In this document: positions 1-10,933 of the stretch, in pieces
How the letters are laid out: the number at the start of each line of letters is the position of its first letter
Position numbering within the stretch: the first letter of the stretch is position 1
Assembly: GCA_017512365.1 (NCBI GenBank)
Contig: JAFWGQ010000071.1
Location: 1-64,000, forward strand
DNA length: 64,000 nt
DNA from: Mogibacterium sp.
GTDB taxonomy: Bacteria > Bacillota > Clostridia > Peptostreptococcales > Anaerovoracaceae
Direction: 5' to 3'
Program-made: the position numbers and the translations under genes
The notes under the pieces: model-generated
The model's database searches: none
Seen by the model: only the letters and a program-made list of their open reading frames with translations
What the model was told of the DNA's origin: nothing

Positions 1-1
1 A

Positions 2-913
2 AGGACGACCTGTAAAAAATGGAGGGAATCAGTCAACGACAATCCGCAGGAAGTACCATATGTCATCGTTAACTTCCATACTGGGAATCAGGATGAGGAT
101 AGGAGCCTGTATGTCTATAAACAGGCCGATCAGTACTATGTTGAGCAGCCATACAGAGGAAGATGGTCTACCACTGAAGAATTGTTCGATTTGATCAATA
201 ATTACGCTGAGGATAACGCAGAGCAATACTTTACCGAAGATATTACGGCAGATAATGTTACAAAGATCGCAGGTATCCTGGAGATTGCAGGTCTCTCCAA
301 TGCAGATGTATTCGAAGAATGGGTGACAGATACATCGAACAACAATGAAAACACCGGAGGGAGCGGCTTTTCAGACGCGGACTGTCGTATGACTGTCATG
401 CTGCTTGCAGGCGATTCCATCAGCTATGACAGTGTAAACGACAAGTACGATGGCGACTATCTGATGTTTGACATTGACGCTATCGAAAACAAAGAGGAGT
501 ACAGCATGCTCCGTGACAAGGAGAAGCTCTTTACAACATTATTCGGGGAAATCCCGTATACGGAGGGGACTTTTGCTGAAGCACTGCCTGACAACTGGAA
601 GAAACATGGCATAGTTTTCAACAAAGACAAGTGCTCGATCATCAGCATCGTCTTTAAGACTTACGATAAGGATGAAGCATATGCAGGTCATACCGGTATC
701 CTAATCGACTGTCAGGATATAGCTGACGCAGATGCGAAGTATGTATTCATAGAAAAACTGGCTTTTGGAGATCCGTTCAAGGTGACAAGGCTCAATGATA
801 AAGCAGACCTTATAGAGATGCTTTCAGAACGCTCAGATTACACAGTGGAAGAAGACGAACCAACACCTGCAGTTTATGAGAATGATAAACAGATCGGTGA
901 GTTGAAAAGATAG
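2..913 (+). CDS. DUF4300 family protein, 5' end cut by window edge
   Basis: The frame is open from base 2 to the TAG at 911-913, giving the last 303 residues of a longer protein whose start lies left of the window. The C-terminal two thirds carry DUF4300 landmarks: CRMT, a VFD-like segment MFDIDAIEN, DNWKKHGI, a hydrophobic strand SIISIVFKT, AGHTGIL and FIEKLAFGDPF. The first 65 residues (VPYVIVNFHTG, then YYVEQPYRGRW) look like a small separate beta domain of the kind found in secreted sensor proteins. No enzyme function is known for DUF4300. A TTG at 182 could be read as a start, but coding similarity continues upstream, so I treat the gene as truncated. Confidence 0.8.
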   Translation, partial: RTTCKKWRESVNDNPQEVPYVIVNFHTGNQDEDRSLYVYKQADQYYVEQPYRGRWSTTEELFDLINNYAEDNAEQYFTEDITADNVTKIAGILEIAGLSNADVFEEWVTDTSNNNENTGGSGFSDADCRMTVMLLAGDSISYDSVNDKYDGDYLMFDIDAIENKEEYSMLRDKEKLFTTLFGEIPYTEGTFAEALPDNWKKHGIVFNKDKCSIISIVFKTYDKDEAYAGHTGILIDCQDIADADAKYVFIEKLAFGDPFKVTRLNDKADLIEMLSERSDYTVEEDEPTPAVYENDKQIGELKR

Positions 914-1158
914 CGGATTAATTGAGGGAGACTGGGAAATAACATTTCCGCTTAAGGCAGCTGAATAAAACAAGAGCCGCTTAGAATCGATGAAAAGGCG
1001 TGAACGATACCTGTTATCCTTGCGCCGTCTTTATTTGGCAAAAAACCGCGATAACGAAAAACAACGGCCTACCAGCCGTTGATTCCGTGTTCCCTGTTGA
1101 ACCATATCTCTACTGCGAATCCTCGTCTGTAGTGATAAAGGTTCGTTTTGGACTTTGG

Positions 1159-1234
1159 TGGTGGATGATCAGGGGCTCGAACCCTGGACACCCTGATTAA
1201 GAGTCAGGTGCTCTGCCAGCTGAGCTAATCATCC
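1159..1234 (-). tRNA. tRNA-Lys (anticodon CTT)
   Basis: On the minus strand the 76 nt fold into a full cloverleaf. The acceptor arm GGATGAT pairs with ATCATCC and is followed by A and an encoded CCA. The D arm is AGCTCAGCTGGCAGAGC, the anticodon stem CCTGA/TCAGG encloses loop CTCTTAA (anticodon CTT, Lys AAG codons), and the T loop is GTTCGAGCC. A sigma-70 type promoter lies about 45 bases upstream. Confidence 0.96.
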
Positions 1235-1278
1235 GTATGCAATATGTGCAGGCCGGCATTTCTGCAAGCCGCTTGATG

Positions 1279-1307
1279 ATATTACCACCAGGTCTTACTC
1301 AAGTCAA
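1279..1307 (-). promoter_or_regulatory. Promoter of tRNA-Lys
   Basis: Read on the minus strand, TTGACT (1307-1302) and TAATAT (1284-1279) are separated by exactly 17 bases. They sit directly upstream of the tRNA 5' end at 1234. Confidence 0.75.
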
Positions 1308-1480
1308 GAGAAATGACTATGTTTTTCTTACAATCCTTTCAGATTGTCCTCAAATCATTGAATTACATACAGAAATATAGTAGTATTTCACTGAATAATT
1401 ATGAACAGGCATATTTTTGATGTGCAAAAAAGTTAAAACCTGTCCGTTAAGGACGTTCTATAAAACTGGAGGTATTTACA

Positions 1481-4135
1481 GTGTTCTGTAGCAATTGCGG
1501 AAAGAGACTGGAAGATGGCGCGAAGTTCTGCAGCGCATGTGGAAAAAGAGTGCAGCCTGCGGCCGATCAGGAATCCAGATTCGGCGGCGACATTGTATTC
1601 AGTGAGCCAAAGCGCGACACCGGACTCGTGCCTGAACCGGAAGATAAGCCGGCATCAAGGATGGAGAGCGTATCCTTCGACTGGAGCGCCGTCGTTGACG
1701 AGCCGCACAGGAAAGAGGTCCGTAATGTCAAGTCGCCATGGGAATCGACCGGCGGCTTCGATGAGAAGGAACTCTACGCCGAGATGACTCCGTCGACTGA
1801 CCGCAGCCGTACGATGAGCTTCATCGACGTGCTCAAGGCAGAGAAGGAAGAAAAGGAAAGAAGGTCTGAGGAGAGAGCTTTTGTCTATACGGATGTGCTC
1901 GAGGTCGAGCCTGACATGTCTTCCTTCGACAATGCGCCGACTCTGACCTACGCACCTCTTTATGACGATGTGGACGCGCCTGTAAAGACGCCGTTTGATG
2001 ACAGCAGAAGAAAGCCTGAGAAAAACACTTACGGCAATGCGGGAGAGCCGGCTGTGGAAACTTCCAGAGAGACTCTCGCTCAGTTCGACGAATATGTCAA
2101 GAGCTTTGAAGCCGGAGCCGGCATCATACATGACGAGCCGAGGTTCGAAAAGCCGGCGCCTTCAAAACCGGTAAACGATGAGCCTAAGTTCGAGTTTCCG
2201 GACTTTCTGAAGAGGGCAGCCGCACGTTCGGGTGAAGAGCCTGAGTTTGACGCGGCGGCAGACGCTGCCGTATCGCTCGAAGAATTGTCGGATTCTGAGG
2301 GAAGAGACTTCAGAAAGGACATCATGGACGAGCCGACTTTCGAGGTCCCTAAGATCAGAGAGAATCAGGTCGCGGAGCCGGTATTCGAAGAGCCTAAGTA
2401 CGAGGAACCGGTATTTGAGGAGCCTAAGTACGAGGAAGGTGATTTCGACGACGGCTTCGATGAGTATCTCGAACTGGATACAACAGGAGATGAGGAGCCT
2501 GTCGATGAAAAAGCTCTCTTCGCGGAGATGGAAGCGGACAGACCTGCAAAGACAGGAATGACTATCGCTGCGCCTGCCGACAGGGAAGAGGAGATCGCGG
2601 CTCTCAAAAAGACGCTCATGGAGCTCACGGGAATGGAGGTCAGGCTTGACTCTGTTGATGGAAAGCATGCGGAAAACACTGCGCCGGCGCCTGAAACGAC
2701 AGCAGATATCGACGGAGCTTCCCAGAACCTCAGCGCTGCGAGCGAGACAAAGGAAGAAACTGATAAGGCAGCAGCAGATAATCCTGAGGACCTTTATCTT
2801 GGCATAAAGGAGCCTGTACAGACTCCTGAGCCTGAGCTGCTGGTGCTCGATGACATAAAGCCTGAGTCTGAGCCTGCGCCTGCACCTGCAACTGTACAGG
2901 CATCAACAGAGAATGATCCTTTCTTCATTGGAGAGGTGACACATACGCCTGCACCTGCGCCTGCCGCAGAAGAACCGGCAGCGATCGTGCTGGAGGATAT
3001 CAGCCCGGCACCGACGCCGGCACCTGCACCTGCGCCTGCCGCGGAAGGACCGGCTCCGGTCGTACTTGAGGATATCAGGCAGGAGCCGACACCGGCACCT
3101 GCGCCTGCCGCAGAAGATCCGTTCCGGATCGTGCTCGAGGATATCAGTCCGGCAGCTGCACCTGCACCGACACCGGCAGCTGCACCTGCCGCTGAAGCAC
3201 CTGCACCTGCCGCTGAAGCACCTGCGCCTGCCGCAGAAGCACCTGCACCTGTTGCTGAAGCGCCGGTTCAGATCGTGCTTGAGGATATCAGCCCTGCACC
3301 GACACCGGCAGCTGCACCTGCACCTGCACCGGCAGAAGCACCGAAGGAAGTGAAATCCTCAGACGCTCTGTCGCTCGAGGACCTCGAGAAGGATCTCTTC
3401 GGAGAGACCCCGACAGCAGAGGTCGAGGCAGAAGAGACAAAGAAGATCGACAAGTTCTATACGCTTTACCGCAAGAACGAGGAATTCCAGAGACTGCTTG
3501 ACGAGGAGTACGACAAGCTCAAGGGCGAAGGCGCGGACGGAGCTGCAAAGCCTGCAGATGAAAAACAGGCAGGAGCTGCTGCCGCTCCTGCGGAGATCCC
3601 TGCAGAGCAGAGCAAGGCGTACAGACAGGTAGAGGATGAGACGATCTACAAGGCGTTTGAGATACCGCCTGAACTTGTAAAGGAACCGCCAAAAGAAGTG
3701 GACGAAGGCGCGGGAGTCAAGGTCGTGAAGGCCCCTCCTGCAGAAGTTCCGGCCGATGGAGCAGCGTTTGCTGCGGACGGAAACAAGCCTGCTGTCAGCG
3801 GCAAGAAAGCAAGCAAAGAAGACAAGAAGGCTGCCAGAGAGGCTGCAAAGGCCGAAAAGGCGAGGCAGAAGCAGGAAAAGAAGGCCTTAAAGGCCAAGGC
3901 AAAGACAGACCCTTCTGCCGCCGGAGTCGAGTACGAAGAAGTCGACACGGGAAGCGGATTCCTGACAGTGCTCGCGGTCATCATCGCGGTCATACTCGTC
4001 ATACTGCTCGCGGTCATCCTGATCCTTCAGGTAGCGCCTGACAGCGGCATCGCCATCGCCATCGACACGCTTATCGAGAACCTCACGGGAGGAATTTCGG
4101 CGGTCGATCCTGGCAACGGACCATTCCTGCTTTAA
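1481..4135 (+). CDS. Zinc-ribbon, Ala/Pro-rich single-pass membrane protein
   Basis: Starts at GTG 1481 behind a GGAGG at about 1469; 884 residues. Residues 1-22 form a double-zinc-ribbon half (C3, C6, C17, C20). Residues 25-440 are very acidic, with repeated EPKYEEPVFEEP-type units. Residues 460-640 are a low-complexity run of PAPAPAAE and VLEDISPAP repeats, probably an extended spacer. A Lys/Ala/Glu-rich coiled-coil-like stretch (about 770-815) precedes one long membrane helix (about 827-850), and about 35 residues follow outside. The N-terminus is therefore predicted to be cytoplasmic. Function unknown; the architecture suggests a scaffold or sensor. UPF0182 follows after a terminator. Confidence 0.85.
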   Translation: MFCSNCGKRLEDGAKFCSACGKRVQPAADQESRFGGDIVFSEPKRDTGLVPEPEDKPASRMESVSFDWSAVVDEPHRKEVRNVKSPWESTGGFDEKELYAEMTPSTDRSRTMSFIDVLKAEKEEKERRSEERAFVYTDVLEVEPDMSSFDNAPTLTYAPLYDDVDAPVKTPFDDSRRKPEKNTYGNAGEPAVETSRETLAQFDEYVKSFEAGAGIIHDEPRFEKPAPSKPVNDEPKFEFPDFLKRAAARSGEEPEFDAAADAAVSLEELSDSEGRDFRKDIMDEPTFEVPKIRENQVAEPVFEEPKYEEPVFEEPKYEEGDFDDGFDEYLELDTTGDEEPVDEKALFAEMEADRPAKTGMTIAAPADREEEIAALKKTLMELTGMEVRLDSVDGKHAENTAPAPETTADIDGASQNLSAASETKEETDKAAADNPEDLYLGIKEPVQTPEPELLVLDDIKPESEPAPAPATVQASTENDPFFIGEVTHTPAPAPAAEEPAAIVLEDISPAPTPAPAPAPAAEGPAPVVLEDIRQEPTPAPAPAAEDPFRIVLEDISPAAAPAPTPAAAPAAEAPAPAAEAPAPAAEAPAPVAEAPVQIVLEDISPAPTPAAAPAPAPAEAPKEVKSSDALSLEDLEKDLFGETPTAEVEAEETKKIDKFYTLYRKNEEFQRLLDEEYDKLKGEGADGAAKPADEKQAGAAAAPAEIPAEQSKAYRQVEDETIYKAFEIPPELVKEPPKEVDEGAGVKVVKAPPAEVPADGAAFAADGNKPAVSGKKASKEDKKAAREAAKAEKARQKQEKKALKAKAKTDPSAAGVEYEEVDTGSGFLTVLAVIIAVILVILLAVILILQVAPDSGIAIAIDTLIENLTGGISAVDPGNGPFLL

Positions 4136-4162
4136 GAGAGCAAGTAACTGTATATCACCACT

Positions 4163-4199
4163 TGCAGCGGCAGCCAGACGCTGTCGCTGCAGTTTTTTT
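4163..4199 (+). terminator. Rho-independent terminator
   Basis: TGCAGCGGCAG and CTGTCGCTGCA pair around a short loop and are followed by seven T. It closes the zinc-ribbon gene. Confidence 0.85.
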
Positions 4200-4240
4200 A
4201 AGACACAGGGCAAAGGGCATTTGGCCGGGAGGAAAAAGCC

Positions 4241-7200
4241 TTGGCAGAATACACTTCTACAACAAGATCAAGGAAGTCAAGAAGGACTAACAGAGAATTC
4301 AAGGGGAAGAGCAGCAGGAGAGGCCGCAAGGGGATCTCTTTACTGATCATGGTGATCGCTCTGGTATCCGTGTTCCTCGTGACCATGGTCGGCTTCATCA
4401 CCGACTGGATGTGGTTCAGGGATCTCGGATACACGAGCGTGTTCTGGAAGAGGCTGGTCACACAGCTCGAACTGGGGATCCCTGTATTCGTGATAGTCAC
4501 GCTTCTTGCCAGATTTTATCTGCGCACGCTCAAGAACGGCTACTTCAGAAAGATCGAATCGCACGAGATCCCTAATCTCAAGAGGATAAACTCGACATCG
4601 TGGATACTCTCAATGGTGTTCTCGCTGGGCGTGGCCTTCTACGCTTCGGTCGGCACCTGGCTGATACTCCTCAAGTACGTATATGCCTCGAAGTTCGGCC
4701 TTAAGGACCCTCTGTTCAATCAGGACATAGGCTTCTACATCTTCAAGCTCGACTGGCTCGACAAGCTCAACGAGATCGTGCTCGTATCGGTCATCGGACT
4801 TGTGGTGGTCACGGTAGTCTACTATTCATATCTGCTCTCGGTCAGGTCGCCTGACATCTTTGAGCCGTCCGATGACTTCCCTGACGATCCTGAACCGTTC
4901 GAAGAGGAAGAGGAGGAGGAAGAGCCTAAGGTCATCTACCGCACTCCTATCGACCACTCCGTGATCGGCAGGATGGCGAGAGCTTCGGGCAAGGCCGTAC
5001 AGGCCGCGTTCGACAAGAACCGCAAGAAGAAAAGAGGGCACACCACAGACATAAACAACAGCAATGTCGAGAATCTCATGGAGATCGCGAGCGGCAAGCT
5101 GATCGTGCTCGGCGTCATATTCTATCTGATGCTCGCAGTCAACTTCTTCCTAAAGCAGTTCGACCTGCTGCACACGCACACGGGAGCTGTATACGGCGCG
5201 GGCTTCGTTGACGTCAACATCACGCTCTGGGTATACCGCATCATCATGCTGCTGTGCCTGGTCGGAGCCGTAACGCTTGCCGTACACATAAAGAAGGGCG
5301 AAATCACAAAGCTGCTGAAGGTTCCCGTGATCATGATACTCGTATACGCGCTCGGCGCGGGCGCGGGCTCGCTCGTCCAGACGCTTATCGTAAGCCCGGA
5401 CGAGATCAACAAGGAGTCGAAGTACCTCGAGAGCAACATCGAATACACGAGGCACGCCTACGGTATCGACAACGTGAGAGTCGCGCCGTTCCCGGCCGAT
5501 GATTCGCTCAACGCCGATGTCATCGCGCAGGCCGATGAGACCATAGGAAACATAAGGATAAACGACTACAAGCCTGTGGAGGTTTTCTATAACCAGACGC
5601 AGAGCATACGTCAGTACTACAGGTTCAACGATGTGGATATCGACAGATACACGATAGACGACTCGCTCACGCAGACCTATCTTTCGGCCAGAGAGATAGA
5701 TGAGGAGAAGATCAGCAATACGTGGATCAACAAGCACCTCAAGTACACGCACGGTTACGGCGCGGCGGTATCGCAGGTCGACAAGGTCACTCCGTCAGGC
5801 CAGCCTGACGTCATCGAGGGCAACATCCCTCCTGAGACGAACGTTGAAGAGATAAAGATCGACAGACCTGAGATATACTTCGGCGAGCTTTCGAAGGATT
5901 ACATAATCGTAAATACCAAGGAAGCCGAGTTCGACTATCCGGACGGAAGCGAGAACAAGTATACCGAATATGAGGGCAAGACGGGAATCAGGCTGAACCT
6001 GATCAACAGGCTGCTCTTCGCTATCAGAGAGGGCAGCGTCAACATCCTCGTTTCGTCGAACATCACTTCGAAGTCCAAGATCATGTACGTCAGGGACGTC
6101 GTGAGCAGGGTCGAGAAGGTCATGCCTTACCTCGCATATGAGGAAGACCCGTACCTGACGATCGTGGACGGCAAACTCCTGTGGGTCATCGACGCGTACA
6201 CGACGAGCAGCAAGTACCCGTATTCCGAGCCATACCAGGAGGAGGGCGTCAACCTGACGAACTACATCAGGAATTCGGTCAAGGTCGTCGTCAATGCTTA
6301 CGACGGCAGCGTCGACTTCTACATCGTGGATGAAGAGGACCCGATCGCTCAGACTTACAGGAAGATCTATCCGAAGCTGTTCAAGCCTAAGGATCAGATC
6401 CCTGAAGCGCTGAGGAGCCACCTGAGATATCCGAACGCGATGTTCAAGATCCAGGCGCAGGTATATTCCAAGTACCACATGGACGAGGTCAAGGTCTTCT
6501 ACCAGAAGGAGGACCTCTGGGATATAGCTCACCAGATCTACGGTACGGAAGAAGTCGAGATGGAGCCGAGCTATTACGTATTCAACCTGCCTGATACCGA
6601 GGAGGGCGCCGAGTTCATCAACATGGTGCCGTTCACTCCGAAGTCCAAGCAGAACATGACGGCCATCATGATGGGACGCAACGACGGCGAGAACTACGGT
6701 CAGCTGATCGTGTACACGATGCCGAAGAACAAGACCGTCTACGGCCCGATGCAGATAGAGGCCCAGATCGACCAGAACACCGAGATCTCGAAAGAATTCT
6801 CGCTGTGGAAGTCGTCGGGAACCTCGTACAACCGCGGAGACCTCTTCGTGATACCTATCGGTACGTCGCTGCTGTATGTCGAGCCGGTATACCTCGAGGC
6901 CACGAACCAGGCGATCCCGGAGGTAAAGCGTGTCATCGTCGCCTACCAGGACAAGATCGCGTATGAGCCGACACTGGCGGAAGCCCTGCTGAGTCTCTTC
7001 GGCGGCAACGCGGGCGACGCCGGCAAGGACGTCGGCAGCATCAACGACGATGGCGGCGCAAACGACACGAAGGCCCTCATCCTCAAAGCCCAGAACGCTT
7101 ACGACAAGGCGATCGAGTGCCAGAAGAACGGCGACTGGGAAGGATACGGTAAGTACATCAAGCAGCTTGAGAACTATCTGACCAAGCTGGCCAACGAGAG

Positions 7201-7309
7201 CGGCGCGCCGGCTGCGCCTGCGAGCGATACGGCTTCCGTGGGCGGCGACGGCGCACCGGCCGATGTCGATGTGCCTGAAGCTGCATCCGCCGACCCGGAC
7301 GCAGCTTAG
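4241..7309 (+). CDS. UPF0182 family integral membrane protein
   Basis: TTG start at 4241, 8 bases after GGGAGG; 1022 residues, close to the usual 900-1000 of the family. Residues 1-35 are basic (RSRKSRRTNREF), then membrane helices follow at roughly 35-60, 80-100, 120-145, 185-205, 280-300, 325-350 and 365-390. A large outside domain of about 550 residues follows; it includes the family segments HLKYTHGYG, DRPEIYFGE and YDGSVDFYIVDEEDPI. An acidic cytoplasmic loop (EEEEEEEE, about 215-225) is unusual. The C-terminal 60 residues contain a helical repeat-like segment and an Ala/Pro tail. The biochemical role of UPF0182 (COG1615) is unknown. Confidence 0.93.
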   Translation: MAEYTSTTRSRKSRRTNREFKGKSSRRGRKGISLLIMVIALVSVFLVTMVGFITDWMWFRDLGYTSVFWKRLVTQLELGIPVFVIVTLLARFYLRTLKNGYFRKIESHEIPNLKRINSTSWILSMVFSLGVAFYASVGTWLILLKYVYASKFGLKDPLFNQDIGFYIFKLDWLDKLNEIVLVSVIGLVVVTVVYYSYLLSVRSPDIFEPSDDFPDDPEPFEEEEEEEEPKVIYRTPIDHSVIGRMARASGKAVQAAFDKNRKKKRGHTTDINNSNVENLMEIASGKLIVLGVIFYLMLAVNFFLKQFDLLHTHTGAVYGAGFVDVNITLWVYRIIMLLCLVGAVTLAVHIKKGEITKLLKVPVIMILVYALGAGAGSLVQTLIVSPDEINKESKYLESNIEYTRHAYGIDNVRVAPFPADDSLNADVIAQADETIGNIRINDYKPVEVFYNQTQSIRQYYRFNDVDIDRYTIDDSLTQTYLSAREIDEEKISNTWINKHLKYTHGYGAAVSQVDKVTPSGQPDVIEGNIPPETNVEEIKIDRPEIYFGELSKDYIIVNTKEAEFDYPDGSENKYTEYEGKTGIRLNLINRLLFAIREGSVNILVSSNITSKSKIMYVRDVVSRVEKVMPYLAYEEDPYLTIVDGKLLWVIDAYTTSSKYPYSEPYQEEGVNLTNYIRNSVKVVVNAYDGSVDFYIVDEEDPIAQTYRKIYPKLFKPKDQIPEALRSHLRYPNAMFKIQAQVYSKYHMDEVKVFYQKEDLWDIAHQIYGTEEVEMEPSYYVFNLPDTEEGAEFINMVPFTPKSKQNMTAIMMGRNDGENYGQLIVYTMPKNKTVYGPMQIEAQIDQNTEISKEFSLWKSSGTSYNRGDLFVIPIGTSLLYVEPVYLEATNQAIPEVKRVIVAYQDKIAYEPTLAEALLSLFGGNAGDAGKDVGSINDDGGANDTKALILKAQNAYDKAIECQKNGDWEGYGKYIKQLENYLTKLANESGAPAAPASDTASVGGDGAPADVDVPEAASADPDAA

Positions 7310-7324
7310 ACAGCGGTCACTGGT

Positions 7325-7390
7325 GGCCAGGGGGACAGATCCCTGGCCGGAAAAAGAGTCAAAGCGGCCAGGGGGTCTGTCCCCCTGGCC
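7325..7390. repeat. Two inverted copies of a 24-25 bp GC-rich palindrome
   Basis: Copy 1 (7325-7348) has arms GGCCAGGG and CCCTGGCC around ACAGAT. Copy 2 (7366-7390) is GGCCAGGGGG, TCTGT, CCCCCTGGCC. The copies are in opposite orientation, 17 bases apart, so each can fold alone or the two can pair with each other. A third copy lies at 28122-28146 inside a coding gene. Here they occupy the whole gap between UPF0182 and the glutamine synthetase gene. Confidence 0.9.
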
Positions 7391-7432
7391 ATCAATAAGG
7401 GACAAAGAGAAAAGAGAAAGAGGGAAAAGTGA

Positions 7433-9358
7433 ATGATCAGTTTTGATTTGAACAGAATGCTGTATACACTGACTCCGGACGAGCACGATGAAGAGGCGGT
7501 CCGGAGCCGGCTTTTGGCACATCCGGAAGTAAAGTTCGTATCGTTCACGGCGGTCGACATGGGCAACCACAACACAGATGAGAAGATCCCGGTCGGCCTG
7601 TTCCTTGAAAGCATGGACAGGATGCTCGCGGATGGTGTGCAGACTGACGGCTCTTCCGTTGCTCTTCCTACCATCGCTGATCTTTCGGACGCGAGGGTCG
7701 ACCTGGTGCCGGATCAGGATGTCAACTGGTTCGTGGAATACAACTACGGCAATATCGACTACGAGACGGGACTCCCGACGGGAACGCTGAGGATACCGTC
7801 ATATCTGCGTCACAACGGAGACACTCTGGTGGGCCCGAGGATCTACCTCAAAGAGTCGATAGAGATGTTCGCCGCTGAACTCAGAAATGAGCTCGAGGCG
7901 CATCCGTACGTTTTCGGGCATACCGGCGGCGTGACCGGCATCGAAGATATAGATGAGATAATGTTAAACAACGCGACTGAACTCGAATTCTGGGTCAAGA
8001 CGCCTGATGACAGGGCGGACCGCGATCAGCTTACGATCGCGCAGGAGCTCAAGGAGCAGTACTGGCAGAGAGTCACGGGGCCTGTCGCGACAGCGCTGGA
8101 GCAGACTCTCGAGATACTCGATCACTATGGCTTCAACGTCGAGATGGGACATAAGGAGGTCGGCGGCGTCAAGGCCAAGATGGGCAATTCAGGCAACTTC
8201 GACCATATCATGGAACAGCTCGAGATCGACTGGAAATTCGCCGATCCGATGCAGGCTGCCGACAATGAGGCGCAGATAAGGCATATCGTCAGGGATGTGT
8301 TCCGCATGAACAGCCTTGAGGTCACCTTCCTGGCAAAACCGATCTACGGAGTGGCGGGCTCGGGAGAGCATACGCACTTCGGGATAAGCGCAAGGCTGAA
8401 GGACGGCAGCAGGGTGAATCTCTTCGAGCCTTCCGACCCGGACGGGAATTTCATGAGTCCGCTCGGATACGGAGCTCTGATGGGGCTGCTCAAAAATTAC
8501 GGGCTGATCTATCCTATAGTCGCGCCTACGCACGATTCGTTCCAGCGCCTGAAGCCGGGTTATGAAGCTCCGGTCTGCGTGGTCACTTCGCTGGGTCAGG
8601 ACCACCTGACGCCTTCGCGAAACAGGACGATATTGGTGGGTCTGGTGAGAGACCGCAAGAATCCGCTTTCGACGAGATTCGAGCTCAGGTCGCCTAACCC
8701 TCACTCCAACACCTACATGGTCATCGGCTCGGCCTTCAGGATCATGCTCGAAGGCATAAAGGCTGTGCTCGAGGCGGGAAAGACGCCTGAAGAACTCGAA
8801 AAGTCCATCAGCAAGAAGTACGGCGAAGAGGATTTCTATCTCGAGAAGGCCCGCGAATACAGGTCGGAGAGGGATATTTTCACGGACTATACGGTCGAGG
8901 AAAGAGAAAAGCTCTTCGGCAGAGCGCCGGCGAACGTATGGGAGAGCTTCCTCAACTGGGGTGAAGCGGGCTTCGATCCTGAGAGGGTCACCCTGATAAC
9001 AGGAGGCGAAGAGGCTGATGAGAAGACACTCCGCTCGTACCGCGAGCAGATGATACGCAAGTGGTCTATGGAGTACCACGACAGGTACATCCCGAACACC
9101 ATGGACTTTCTGAGGAGCTGCGTGAAGCTCCACGAGGACGACTCGAACGAATACGATGCCGCGAACTGGGCAAGTATCGCCGAGCTCAAGTCACTGATAG
9201 GCCACGAAGAAAAAGGCAGGGAGTCGCTTTTGATGAAGGCGCGCAAGGCCATCGAAGCGGCCGACTATACGGAGCTCAGCAGGTACGAGAACGAGATTGA
9301 GGAAAAACTCGAGGAGCTGCGTGAGATCTACGCAAGATATAAAAGGAACATAATCTGA
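7433..9358 (+). CDS. Glutamine synthetase family protein, long clostridial form
   Basis: 641 residues, longer than bacterial GS-I (about 450) and different from GS-III (about 700). It should ligate ammonia to glutamate with ATP in the cytoplasm. The catalytic-core landmarks are recognisable but divergent: NATELEFWV in place of the usual G.E.EF segment, AGSGEHTHFGIS for GSGMHVHQS, FQRLKPGYEAPVCV, and FELRSPNPHSNTY for the Arg/Glu active-site strand. The N-terminus (KFVSFTAVDMGN) matches the beta-grasp region. About 150 extra C-terminal residues are helical and end in a coiled-coil-like NEIEEKLEELREIYARY. ATG 7433 follows an AGAGGGA Shine-Dalgarno. A related gamma-glutamyl ligase substrate cannot be excluded. 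Confidence 0.85.
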   Translation: MISFDLNRMLYTLTPDEHDEEAVRSRLLAHPEVKFVSFTAVDMGNHNTDEKIPVGLFLESMDRMLADGVQTDGSSVALPTIADLSDARVDLVPDQDVNWFVEYNYGNIDYETGLPTGTLRIPSYLRHNGDTLVGPRIYLKESIEMFAAELRNELEAHPYVFGHTGGVTGIEDIDEIMLNNATELEFWVKTPDDRADRDQLTIAQELKEQYWQRVTGPVATALEQTLEILDHYGFNVEMGHKEVGGVKAKMGNSGNFDHIMEQLEIDWKFADPMQAADNEAQIRHIVRDVFRMNSLEVTFLAKPIYGVAGSGEHTHFGISARLKDGSRVNLFEPSDPDGNFMSPLGYGALMGLLKNYGLIYPIVAPTHDSFQRLKPGYEAPVCVVTSLGQDHLTPSRNRTILVGLVRDRKNPLSTRFELRSPNPHSNTYMVIGSAFRIMLEGIKAVLEAGKTPEELEKSISKKYGEEDFYLEKAREYRSERDIFTDYTVEEREKLFGRAPANVWESFLNWGEAGFDPERVTLITGGEEADEKTLRSYREQMIRKWSMEYHDRYIPNTMDFLRSCVKLHEDDSNEYDAANWASIAELKSLIGHEEKGRESLLMKARKAIEAADYTELSRYENEIEEKLEELREIYARYKRNII

Positions 9359-9508
9359 GGATCAGGCGGTGCACGGACCGGAGGCTGTGCCGGGAGGCAG
9401 ACCGGACGACGCGTCAGGAGCGTGCCGGACGATGAGCCGTACAGTAAGGCCGTGCAGTAAGTAAATGGAATGATCTGCGGCCCTTCAGGGGACGCACTGT
9501 GAAACTAA

Positions 9509-10810
<1,302 letters not shown>

Positions 10811-10811
10811 C

Positions 10812-10926
10812 AGGTCAGAGCCATGCCGGCTGCGGAGTCAGGCTCCAGAGAAGGTCCGAGCCATGCAATGCCGGCCGCGGAGTCAGACTCCAGAGCAGGT
10901 CCGAGCCGTGCAATGCCGGCCGCGGA
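10812..10926 (+). repeat. Tandem repeat, 2.7 copies of a ~45 bp unit
   Basis: Units start at 10812 (40 bp, lacking CAATG), 10852 (45 bp) and 10897 (about 30 bp). Each begins AGGTC(C/A)GAGCC and contains GCCGGC(C/T)GCGGA; the first two end in the small inverted repeat GGAGTCAG(A/G)CTCC. It lies directly after the serS stop codon. Confidence 0.8.
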
Positions 10927-10933
10927 TCCGGCG

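Noticed and set aside
3000-3340. Minisatellite DNA repeat in the zinc-ribbon gene
   Set aside because: The DNA repeat is explained by the PAPA-type protein repeats; codons vary between units, so there is no separate DNA element.
5795-7570. 591-codon open frame on the minus strand opposite UPF0182
   Set aside because: Arg/Leu/Val/Asp-rich translation without any recognisable domain; it mirrors the GC-biased third positions of the real gene.
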